From positions 2,975-11,767 of the forward strand of contig JABUUQ010000002.1 in NCBI GenBank assembly GCA_021443125.1: a DNA stretch of 8,793 bases, given 5' to 3'. The position numbers and the translations under genes are program-made. The DNA comes from Bacteroidales bacterium (GTDB taxonomy: Bacteria > Bacteroidota > Bacteroidia > Bacteroidales > P3). Below, piece by piece: positions 1 to 7,800 of this stretch (its first letter is position 1; each line of letters starts with the position of its first letter). The notes under the pieces are model-generated. The model made no database searches, was not told the DNA's origin, and saw only the letters and a list, made by a program, of their open reading frames with translations.

Positions 1-26
1 ATTTATTATATTTTCCCTGTTCATTT

Positions 27-1829
27 TCAGCGTTTTTCTATATCACGATAAAGCATTTGCAGAATTGCTTTGCCTTTTTGTATTTTTTCTTCATCCTTCT
101 GCCCTGCTATTTGGTAGTTTGCATTGCAGTCGTAGGTAACAAAGCCGGTGGAATCCATAAAACAAAAGCCGTTATTAAAGACATAGAATGCAAAATCCTT
201 TGTTTCGTCCGACAAAACATTGCGTGAATAAACAAAATCCTTGCTTTGCTCTCCTATTTGTGCCAATAAGGTTGCCGGAATATCGGTTTGATTAACAAAT
301 CTCTTCACTTTCATAGTTTCTTCCACTGCACCACCCAGCCATATCATTGGAATCCTATATTTGTTTCTTTCAAAATCTTTTGTGCCTTTAGGATATGCAA
401 AGCCATGGTCGGCAACCAATACAATAAGAAGGTTGTTCCATTGTGGCAAAGTTTTAACCTTTTTAATGAAAGAGCCTAAACAGCTATCGGTGTAAGCAAC
501 ACTATTGACATAAGGGCTTGTATATCTGTGCATATTAACATCGAAAGGCTCATGTGAAGATAAGGTAAGAAAGGTTTTGAAATATCTTTGATTCAAATCC
601 TGATTTTTTATATCGTTGTAGAGATATTCGAATGTTGTCTCATCATTCACACCCCATTTGCTTAGCCTGTGTTTGAGTGGGAAGGCGTCTATGCTCACTA
701 TATCTTGATACAAAGAAGATACAAAGAAAGAACGCATATTTGCAAAGTTGATATCACCACCGTAAAGCATAGAAGTTTTGTATCCTTTGCCGTAAAAAAC
801 TTTTGCCAAAGAAGGAAGCGAACGAGTTTTTTGCGGATATTTTATTATAGACATTGTCGGCTGTGCCAAAAAGCCCGTCAGAGTTGACACTATTCCCCTA
901 TCTGTTCGCATTGCGTTGGCATAGCAATTTTCAAACGCCACTCCTTCTTCTGCCAAAGCGTTAAGAGTTGGTGTTTCTTTGACATTGGCAGAAAAACTTT
1001 CCAAAAGAATTATCAAAACATCGGGAGTATTGGTATTTAATATGCTTGTTGTTGACGGAGATTGCGAATACATTTGTTTGAACAAAGATTCGGCTTTTTC
1101 TTGCTTCATATATTGGTATTCTTTTGAGAAATCTTCTTTCTTGAGCATTGAACTGAAAAGAGAAAAAGCAGGATTGATTGCCGAAAGGTTCAAAAACTGA
1201 TTGGTGGAATAATAAACCATTCCTATATTGGCCGTTGCGGTTGAAACACCTCCTCGTGTGCAGATAAAACAAAGAGGCAATAGCAAAACAAAAGTTATGG
1301 TGTGAAGAATCTTTCTTTTGCTTTGTTCAAATAAAACGGCGGAAGAAAAAATTAAAACCTTGAAAGAAAAAATTAAAAGCAAGGAATAAGGAAGCAGAAT
1401 CAAAAGAAAGTTCAAACAATCTTTCAGAGTTATGGATGTTGTAGCGTCTTTGAAGTCTTTAAGGTAGAAAATAAGCGTTGCATCCATTCTGAATCCCCAG
1501 TAAGAGAATAAAATACAGTCTATTGCAAAGATAACGGAAATAAGAATACTGAAAATTATGTGATAGATAAAAAGAATCTTCCTAAGGTTGAAAGCAACAA
1601 TACCATGAATAATAATCAAAAGCAAAGGAATTGCCACAATATAGGCTGCAAAGCAAAAATCGAGTTTAAGACCATGAAGGATAACATCGAAAAAGTCTGC
1701 AATACTCAGCCCATCTTGGTAGTTGAATAGCATAAAAATAGGTTTCTGGATAGCAAACATTACTATCCAGAAACCATATATTGATAATACAAGTATTAAA
1801 TGGTGAAGTATGTTTTTTTGTCTTTGCAT
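27..1829 (-). CDS. LTA synthase-like membrane sulfatase-superfamily protein
   Basis: A 600-residue membrane enzyme of the alkaline phosphatase/sulfatase superfamily with LtaS-like architecture. Five hydrophobic helices are visible (about residues 8-28, 56-80, 84-110, 138-165, 174-191), then a linker and an extracytoplasmic catalytic domain from about residue 268. Candidate active-site residues match the LtaS pattern: Glu277 in LLESFS (metal ligand), Thr309 in RTDRG (nucleophile), His426 in SSHEPF, and Asp474-His475 in VADHG (metal ligands). In characterised relatives the threonine takes glycerol phosphate from phosphatidylglycerol, or the domain hydrolyses a sulfate or phosphate ester. Bacteroidota are not known to make lipoteichoic acid, so the acceptor is unknown; phosphoglycerol or phosphoethanolamine transfer to a glycan or lipid is possible. 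The ATG lies 1 bp after the dcp stop, implying translational coupling. Length is typical and the catalytic set looks intact. The family is well supported; the substrate is not. Confidence 0.9.
   Translation of the reverse strand: MQRQKNILHHLILVLSIYGFWIVMFAIQKPIFMLFNYQDGLSIADFFDVILHGLKLDFCFAAYIVAIPLLLIIIHGIVAFNLRKILFIYHIIFSILISVIFAIDCILFSYWGFRMDATLIFYLKDFKDATTSITLKDCLNFLLILLPYSLLLIFSFKVLIFSSAVLFEQSKRKILHTITFVLLLPLCFICTRGGVSTATANIGMVYYSTNQFLNLSAINPAFSLFSSMLKKEDFSKEYQYMKQEKAESLFKQMYSQSPSTTSILNTNTPDVLIILLESFSANVKETPTLNALAEEGVAFENCYANAMRTDRGIVSTLTGFLAQPTMSIIKYPQKTRSLPSLAKVFYGKGYKTSMLYGGDINFANMRSFFVSSLYQDIVSIDAFPLKHRLSKWGVNDETTFEYLYNDIKNQDLNQRYFKTFLTLSSHEPFDVNMHRYTSPYVNSVAYTDSCLGSFIKKVKTLPQWNNLLIVLVADHGFAYPKGTKDFERNKYRIPMIWLGGAVEETMKVKRFVNQTDIPATLLAQIGEQSKDFVYSRNVLSDETKDFAFYVFNNGFCFMDSTGFVTYDCNANYQIAGQKDEEKIQKGKAILQMLYRDIEKR
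1344..1378. repeat. 21-bp tandem repeat inside LtaS-like gene
   Basis: AGAAAAAATTAAAA occurs at 1344-1357 and 1365-1378, a 21-bp period that keeps the reading frame. In the protein it appears as LIFSFKV followed by LIFSSAV (residues 152-165), at the end of the fourth membrane helix. It looks like a small in-frame duplication of seven codons tolerated because the helix only needs hydrophobic residues. Confidence 0.55.
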
Positions 1830-1833
1830 TTTA
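1827..1833 (-). promoter_or_regulatory. TAA-A-ATG stop/start junction (translational coupling)
   Basis: The dcp stop codon TAA (1833-1831) is followed by one base and then the ATG of the LtaS-like gene (1829-1827). There is no room for a separate promoter or leader and no purine-rich Shine-Dalgarno sequence, so ribosomes finishing dcp probably restart on the downstream gene. This supports co-expression of the two products. Confidence 0.7.
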
Positions 1834-3948
1834 GTTTGCAGACATACCTCTGTTTATCAATAAGTACTTGAATTGAGGCTCTTTGCCACGGAATTTCTGA
1901 TATTGCAAAGCAGCATCATCGGTTCCGCCCTTTGCCAAAATATACTCCTTGAATTTCTTTGCCACTTCCTTGTTGAAGATGTCTCCAGTTTCTGTGAAAG
2001 CAGCAAAAGCGTCTGCATCCAACATTTCAGACCAAATATAGCAATAGTATCCTGCAGAATAGCCGCCACCAAAGATATGAGTAAAGTATGTTGAACGATA
2101 TCTTGGAGGTATTTGCTTAAGCATATTGATAGAGTTCATTGTTTTTGTTTCAAAATCTTTGATATCTATTGTTTCTGAAGCTGTTATTGCGTGCATTTTT
2201 AGGTCTAAATATGCTGCAGCCAAAAGTTCAGAGAACATAAAACCTTGATTGAATACTTCTGCTTGCTGAATTTTATTGATAAGTTCTTGTGGTATAACCT
2301 CGCCTTTTTCATTCTTTGCATAAGTTTTCAATACATCTGGATGCATACACCAATGTTCAGAGATTTGTGAAGGAATTTCCACAAAATCTGTTGGAACCTG
2401 TGTGCCAGATGTAGAAGGGAATGTTGCATCTGAGCAGAATTCGTTGATAGCATGGCCCATTTCATGGAATATTGTTTTGGCTTCGTCGGCTGTAACGGTT
2501 GTTCTGCCTGCCTGTTTTGCATAGTTGAAGCATACAACAACGATAGGATCAACATTTTTGCCATTTTTCTTGTATTGTGCCTGGAAAGTGGTACACCATG
2601 CACCACCTCTCTTGCTGTCTCTTGTATATGGGTCAAAATAAAGCACACCTACATGTTCGTTCTTCTCATTCTTAACCTCATAAACATCGACATTTTCTGC
2701 ATAAGCCTCAACATTGTCCAATTTTGTGAAAGACAAACCATAAAGTTTATTGATTACATCGAAACAACCTTGCTTTACATTTTCTATTTCAAAGTATGGA
2801 CGAGCTGTCTCTTCATCAAAATTAAGTTTTTGTTTCTTTAATTTGTCTGCATAGTAGTACATATCCCAACCTTCCAAAGTTGCTTTTGGATTGTTCTCAT
2901 CTTTCACAAGCATTTGTTGGAATTCTCTTGCATCTCTTTCTGCATAAGCCACTGCAGGTTTCAAACAATCTGTAAGAAGCTTTTCTGCAGCCTGTGGAGT
3001 CTTTGCCATTCTGTCTTCAAGTTCCCATTCTGCATAGGTTTTGTAGCCCAGAATTTCTGCAAACTTAGCTCTAAGGGTAAGGATTTGCTCTGCAATTTTA
3101 TTGTTGTCGTATTCGTTGCCGTTGTTGCCTCTGTTGATTCTTGCAGTAAAGATTTCCTGACGAAGTTTTCTATTATCGCAATATGTAAGGAAAGGAAGGC
3201 ATGATGCATTGTCAAGTGTAAACACCCATTTGCCTTTGTTGCCAGTTTCTTCTGCAGTTCTTGCTGCTGCATCCACCAACCACTGTGGCAAACCTTTCAA
3301 ATCCTCTTCCTTATTTACAACAAGCTTGTAGTTCTTTGTCTCTTTAAGCACATTTGCATTGTATTTGTCGGAAAGTTTAGACAATTCTTGATTCACCTTC
3401 TTCAATTCATCTTTCTTGTCTGGTGGAAGCAATGCTCCTTTTCTTTGGAAAGAATTATAAATCTTTTTAAGAAGATGTGATTGTTCTGCATTAAGGTTTT
3501 CCTTTGACTTATTGTCCCATACAGTCTTTATTCTATTGAATAGTTTTTCGTTCATCATCACATCGTCTGAATGAGAAGACAATAAAGGAGAGATTTCCTC
3601 TTGTATTTTGTCCATTTCCTCACTTGTGTTGCTTTCATGCAAATTGCCAAAGATACCCATAACTCTTGAAAGCAAAGCACCACTATAATCAAAGGCTGCC
3701 ACAGTGTTCTCAAATGTAGGAGCCTCAGTGTTGTTTATTATTGAGTCTATTTCCAAGTTATGAATTCTGATTGCTTCCTTTATTGCAGGAACATAGTCTG
3801 AAGTCTTAATCTTTGAAAATGGTGCTGTCTGGAAAGGAGTGTCCCATTCCTGAAGCAAGATGTTGTCTGAAACCTCACTCTTCTTTGAGCAAGAACTCAT
3901 TCCCAATACCATAGAGGTGGAAAGAATTGTTAAAAATAGTTTTTTCAT
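1831..3948 (-). CDS. dcp: Peptidyl-dipeptidase Dcp, M3 family lipoprotein
   Basis: A 705-residue zinc metallopeptidase of family M3 (thimet oligopeptidase/Dcp group), which removes C-terminal dipeptides from short peptides. The zinc motif is in TIFHEMGHAINEF: His495, Glu496 (catalytic) and His499, with Glu524 in DFVEIPSQ as the expected third ligand. The C-terminal HIFGGGYSAGYYCYIWSE block (His624, Tyr630, Tyr634) is the conserved substrate-binding tyrosine region of the family. The N-terminus MKKLFLTILSTSMVLGMSSC is a lipoprotein signal with probable lipidated Cys20, so the enzyme likely sits in the periplasm or on a membrane rather than in the cytosol as in E. coli. An in-frame TAA two codons upstream fixes the ATG. 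There is no Shine-Dalgarno motif; the upstream sequence is A/T-rich. The gene is 22 bp after plsY and 1 bp before the LtaS-like gene, so it is probably in an operon. Full length, no damage seen. Confidence 0.95.
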   Translation of the reverse strand: MKKLFLTILSTSMVLGMSSCSKKSEVSDNILLQEWDTPFQTAPFSKIKTSDYVPAIKEAIRIHNLEIDSIINNTEAPTFENTVAAFDYSGALLSRVMGIFGNLHESNTSEEMDKIQEEISPLLSSHSDDVMMNEKLFNRIKTVWDNKSKENLNAEQSHLLKKIYNSFQRKGALLPPDKKDELKKVNQELSKLSDKYNANVLKETKNYKLVVNKEEDLKGLPQWLVDAAARTAEETGNKGKWVFTLDNASCLPFLTYCDNRKLRQEIFTARINRGNNGNEYDNNKIAEQILTLRAKFAEILGYKTYAEWELEDRMAKTPQAAEKLLTDCLKPAVAYAERDAREFQQMLVKDENNPKATLEGWDMYYYADKLKKQKLNFDEETARPYFEIENVKQGCFDVINKLYGLSFTKLDNVEAYAENVDVYEVKNEKNEHVGVLYFDPYTRDSKRGGAWCTTFQAQYKKNGKNVDPIVVVCFNYAKQAGRTTVTADEAKTIFHEMGHAINEFCSDATFPSTSGTQVPTDFVEIPSQISEHWCMHPDVLKTYAKNEKGEVIPQELINKIQQAEVFNQGFMFSELLAAAYLDLKMHAITASETIDIKDFETKTMNSINMLKQIPPRYRSTYFTHIFGGGYSAGYYCYIWSEMLDADAFAAFTETGDIFNKEVAKKFKEYILAKGGTDDAALQYQKFRGKEPQFKYLLINRGMSAN

Positions 3949-3970
3949 AATTTAATTATTTGATTATTAG

Positions 3971-4669
3971 TTATTTTTCTTTGTTAGTTTTGATTGAACG
4001 ATGTTTTACCTTGAATTTTGGTTCTTCGTGCTTCAACAATCGTTTTATATTCTTTCTGTGCGTCCATATGATAAACAAAGCCACAAGTATAGAAAAGACA
4101 GCCATTGGTATTGTTATGTCTTCGTGCTTGTGCATCCAAAGTTTTGAAGTCAGATAGAACACAGGGAAAGATATTGCAGCCATCATTGAAGATAAAGAGA
4201 TATATCGGGTAAGTATAAAGGTAACAATAAATACTGCAAGCACAAAAGGAATAATGCTATTGAACAAACCTATAACTGCTCCAAGCATTGTTGCCACTCC
4301 TTTGCCACCTTTGAAACCTGCAAATACTGGAAGTGCATGACCAATAACCACCACGATGGCAATACCCAAAGAATAGTATGAAAAAGCCTCCCACATGGCA
4401 TAATCTTTCAAAAAAGAGCCGAAAATATTGCTACTCAAATAAACTGCAAACCAACCTTTAAGGATATCTATCGCCAAAACCAAAAGACCTGGCAGCAATC
4501 CCAAAACCCTGATAGTGTTTGTTGCACCTGCATTCTTTGAGCCGTGTTCCCTGACATCCACATTATAAAATCTTTTTCCAACCCACACTGCCGTAGGAAT
4601 GCTTCCCAAAAGATAGGCTACCACAGCACCACACACAAGTTGAAAAACCTTCAAAGCAGTTATTTCCAT
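3971..4669 (-). CDS. plsY: Acyl-phosphate:glycerol-3-phosphate acyltransferase PlsY
   Basis: A 232-residue integral membrane enzyme that moves an acyl group from acyl-phosphate (made by PlsX) to glycerol-3-phosphate, giving lysophosphatidic acid, the first committed step of phospholipid synthesis. Family motifs are all visible: GSIPTA (residues 22-27), SKNAGATN (44-51), the glycine-rich GHALPVFAGFKGGKGVAT block (110-127) that binds phosphate, and RYISLSSM (155-162). Hydrophobic segments lie at about 8-30, 55-78, 98-118, 130-153, 160-176 and 187-203. The tail after residue 204 is strongly basic and somewhat longer than in the roughly 205-residue E. coli protein. ATG at 4669 is the first start after an in-frame TAA eight codons upstream. 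It is the first gene of a tight plsY-dcp-LtaS-like cluster; plsX is not in view. Confidence 0.97.
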   Translation of the reverse strand: MEITALKVFQLVCGAVVAYLLGSIPTAVWVGKRFYNVDVREHGSKNAGATNTIRVLGLLPGLLVLAIDILKGWFAVYLSSNIFGSFLKDYAMWEAFSYYSLGIAIVVVIGHALPVFAGFKGGKGVATMLGAVIGLFNSIIPFVLAVFIVTFILTRYISLSSMMAAISFPVFYLTSKLWMHKHEDITIPMAVFSILVALFIIWTHRKNIKRLLKHEEPKFKVKHRSIKTNKEK

Positions 4670-4735
4670 AATATTTTGTTTTCTAATCAGTTATATTTAA
4701 TTCTCTGTTTATAAAAACTCTTTCTTTGTTTCATC

Positions 4736-4779
4736 AAAATAAAACGCCGTTCTAAAAAATTAAAACCTTGTTTTATTTT
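4736..4779. repeat. 10-bp inverted repeat in intergenic gap
   Basis: AAAATAAAAC at 4736-4745 is the exact reverse complement of GTTTTATTTT at 4770-4779, leaving a 24-base loop. The stem would have only one G/C pair, so it is weak as RNA and unconvincing as an intrinsic terminator. It could be an operator or simply a product of A/T-rich sequence. The arms are seen directly; any function is unknown. Confidence 0.6.
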
Positions 4780-4800
4780 CTCCTTTCTTTGTTTTATTTT
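4766..4800. repeat. 21-bp-period direct repeat GTTTTATTTT
   Basis: GTTTTATTTT occurs at 4770-4779 and again at 4791-4800, exactly 21 bp apart (two helical turns). The match extends left to 14 bases with one mismatch (4766-4779 against 4787-4800). A related 12-mer, CTTTCTTTGTTT, occurs at 4720-4731 and 4783-4794, 63 bp apart, which is three times 21. The spacing could place protein-binding sites on one helix face, but in such low-complexity sequence chance is a real alternative. Confidence 0.5.
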
Positions 4801-4807
4801 TCCAAAT

Positions 4808-7800
4808 CTATTCCTCGTCGCCTTCTTCGTAGTTCATAAGTTCTATGTTCCTTATGAATTTTCGCTTGTCTGACTCTGGAGCAAGACGGAAGGTGTAGAT
4901 TTTGCCGTTTTCTCCCTTAAACTCCTTGGTTTTGGCATTTTTAACCATATCGTTGAAGTTTTCATCTGAAGACACTGCCGACATAGATGCACCATTATAA
5001 GAGAAATAGTACCAGTTATCCATATCTTGTTCAAGATATATACGCAATTCGGTGGCAATTCCGCTTTTCACCATTTGTATTCTTGCCTTCATCTTGCGAT
5101 TTATCTGATGTTTGCCAACAATACCTACTTCTACATCGGAAGTGCCAAGATATGAACTTCTCACAGGGTCCCAATTCAAATTGACATCAGGAAGAAGCAA
5201 AGTATAATTCAATTCGTTAGGTATGTTTTCCCAATCGCCGTGCTCTATAAGGTCTTGGAACAAAGCCTCAGCCTTTTCCTCGCCATAGATATAGTTTAGG
5301 AAATTGTGATACCTGCTTTTTTCAAATTCAATTTCAGGAAGATTCATATCGTCTGCCATATTCTTACCCATAATATCCAAAGCCTCAACAGAGAATGGGA
5401 AGTTTAGAGCAAGCGTCATGCGGATATTGACATTTTCTTCATTGCCTGCAGATGCTTTTATCTCGCCATAGTTGTTTGTTTTTATCACTCCGCCCAAAGG
5501 CAAGCCAAGTTGAATGTTGCCTTGTCCTTTTGCCTTGCATGAAGTTTTGTTTATAGACAAATAATCACCCATGCTTTCCATATCAGCAAGCTTTTCTTTG
5601 GATGCTATGCGGTATTCATTGGATTTTTTGTCGTAGGTAAGGAATCCTTGTGCTTTTATGAATACATTGTCGGCCTCTTTGTCGGATGTAAAGAAGGCAA
5701 CAATTGGTTTAAGGTTGTTTTCATCAAACAATATAGAGGTTGTGATTCGTTTTCCGTCCACATCTGTTGGTGCTTCCGAAATAGGAATGCATATATTGGC
5801 AGGGTCTATCTTTGCCTTAAACCTTAGATATGGTTCGTTGTCATTGCAGTTCAATGCCAAAGTAACACCACCATCGAAAGACATACTGCTGTCTGGAGCT
5901 ATCACTGAAACCTCACCAAAAAACTTAAAGGCAGAGCTTAGGTTCAAAGGCTCGTCTTTTGAAATATCTGCATAACCCACAGAATAACCCGTTGCAGAAG
6001 TAATTTCCTTGAAAAAGATTGGTGTTGAGTGGTTTTCTGCGTCTTTGTAGTTTATGTAGCCGTTGGCAGAATAAAGTTTCGCTGAAGCAATATGGACTCT
6101 TGCATCAAAAACTCTGTGCATGCGGTTTTCCATATTGAACACTATAGTCGCTTTTTCTATTGTATCCATTTGGGCACCAGGATGCAAAGTTATTTGTGCA
6201 GGTTCTGGTCTTATGGCTGCGTCGGCTGTCTTTATCAAATAGACTCCGTCGGCAATAAGTTCGTTGGTTTGCAAATTCAGTTTGGCATCCAAAGCGTTGA
6301 ATGTAAGATTGTCTTGAGTTGGATGCTGAGATACAAACATAGCACCAGGTTGTTCAAGGTCTATAATATCGTTTATATCTTTTGCATTGATACCATTGGC
6401 AGATGTAGAGGTAGAATTTTGTAATGAAAGCAACTTTTCATCCATATTCCATGAGAATTTATCCACATAACACTCGTATTGAAGATATGGCAAAGCATTT
6501 TTCTGCAAGCCATCCTTTGAAGTAAAGCTGCCTTTTCTTGTTTTAAGATTAACATCCGCCTTTACACTCTTTGCAGTGAATGCAACAGAATTGCCGTCCA
6601 AAGCATAAAGAATGAAATCTGCAGAATCAGAAGTGTATCTGTCTGGATAGTATTTGAATTCTTGGGAAACAACAAGCATTTCGTCCGTTCTGTTCTCACC
6701 ACCACCTGAAAGAGAGTTTTGAGTTACCTTCAAATAGCCGTGATGATTGGAATTCTGTGCATACATGTTAAATGGTTCTGCTTTTTGTTCCACTATCATA
6801 TAATCCAAATGAGGATATAGATGTTCCAAAGTCTTACTTACATGAACGCTTGGGTTGTTGTAATCGAATGTTTGGGTTGTTGCATACATAGAATCAGGAT
6901 GGAAAACAAACATATTTGAGGTTGATTTGGATGCACCATAAACAAACTCTCCTGTTCCAAGCAATCCATTGCAACTTAGGTCGATAGAGTTGTAATAAGT
7001 ACCTTTTCCTCCGTATGTTGGCAAGCCTTGTTTCAATTCTTTCTTGAATCCCAAAGAATAATCTCGCATTACAACAAGGTTTTCATTGATATCAGGGAAA
7101 ATTCCTGCTGATTTCAATGTTCCTTTCATTTGTATAGAGTCGGTTTTGAAGGAAAACATATTTCTTATTGTGAATGGTTCTAGTTCAAAATAGAAATTAT
7201 CTCTCTTATACACGCCATGCTGAATGTGAGCATAGTCGTAATATACATAAGAGTTCTTTTCTGAATAAAGCATTGGGAAACCATCAATCTTTTTTATTGA
7301 ACTTTTGTTGTTAGATGAGTCTATATACATCTGGCACTTCAAATTCTGTATCGGTGTCTGTATCATCACAAGCGTATTAGTATCGTTGAAACTTGGAACA
7401 AAGAACCTCATAGAATCCAATTGAGGAAGGTCTATCTTGAAATCTTTGTATGAAAATTTGCAATTTGCTCCTGCCATTCTGAACCTGCCTGCTGCAATCT
7501 GACCATCAAATGTAAAATCCCTGTCTTTCTGCATTACCATTTTTCCATTCAAAGGTGTTATTGCAACATTATGGGAATCACTTACAGAAAAAGTCTCAAC
7601 ACCACTCAACCTTAAATCCATATCATAGATATTAAGCACTGCATTGGCTTCTCCGTCGGTTGTGGAAGATTGGAACCTCAAAGCATCATAGTCTTTTCTC
7701 TTTTGATTGGCTTTTATGTAGTCATAGAGTTTTTCCTTTACTATTGCTGTTTCTCTATAACTTTCATAACTCATAAAACCATTCAAAGACAGATTCATAA

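Larger units (their letters stand above)
4670..4807. other. A/T-rich intergenic gap with short repeats
   Basis: This is the only sizeable gap in the window, between the large gene and plsY. It has no credible ORF, no G/C-rich hairpin followed by a T-run that would make a convincing terminator, and no clean match to the Bacteroidota promoter (TTTG about 20 bases before TAnnTTTG). The closest on the minus strand is TATTTTG at 4741-4735, which is one base short of the consensus spacing and has no clear upstream TTTG. If plsY has its own promoter it must lie here or within the end of the large gene. The repeats inside are listed separately. Confidence 0.8.

Noticed and set aside
961..1272. 103-codon minus-strand ORF inside the LtaS-like gene
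   Set aside because: An overlapping frame within a well-supported gene, with shadow-like composition (many Phe, Arg, Cys) and no independent start context.
2452..2841. 129-codon plus-strand ORF inside dcp
   Set aside because: It lies wholly opposite the strongly conserved zinc-site region of dcp, is cysteine- and phenylalanine-rich as antisense frames are, and has no recognisable motif.
2961..3272. 103-codon minus-strand ORF inside dcp
   Set aside because: Gln-, Lys- and Thr-rich out-of-frame reading of the dcp coding sequence; the dcp frame is full length and conserved here.
4735..4741. Bacteroidota-type promoter for plsY (TATTTTG on the minus strand)
   Set aside because: It is one base short of TAnnTTTG and has no clear TTTG at the usual upstream distance; too weak to call in A/T-rich DNA.
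4736..4779. Intrinsic terminator after the large gene
   Set aside because: The stem is almost all A/T with a 24-base loop and lacks the G/C-rich hairpin plus T-run expected; kept only as an inverted repeat.
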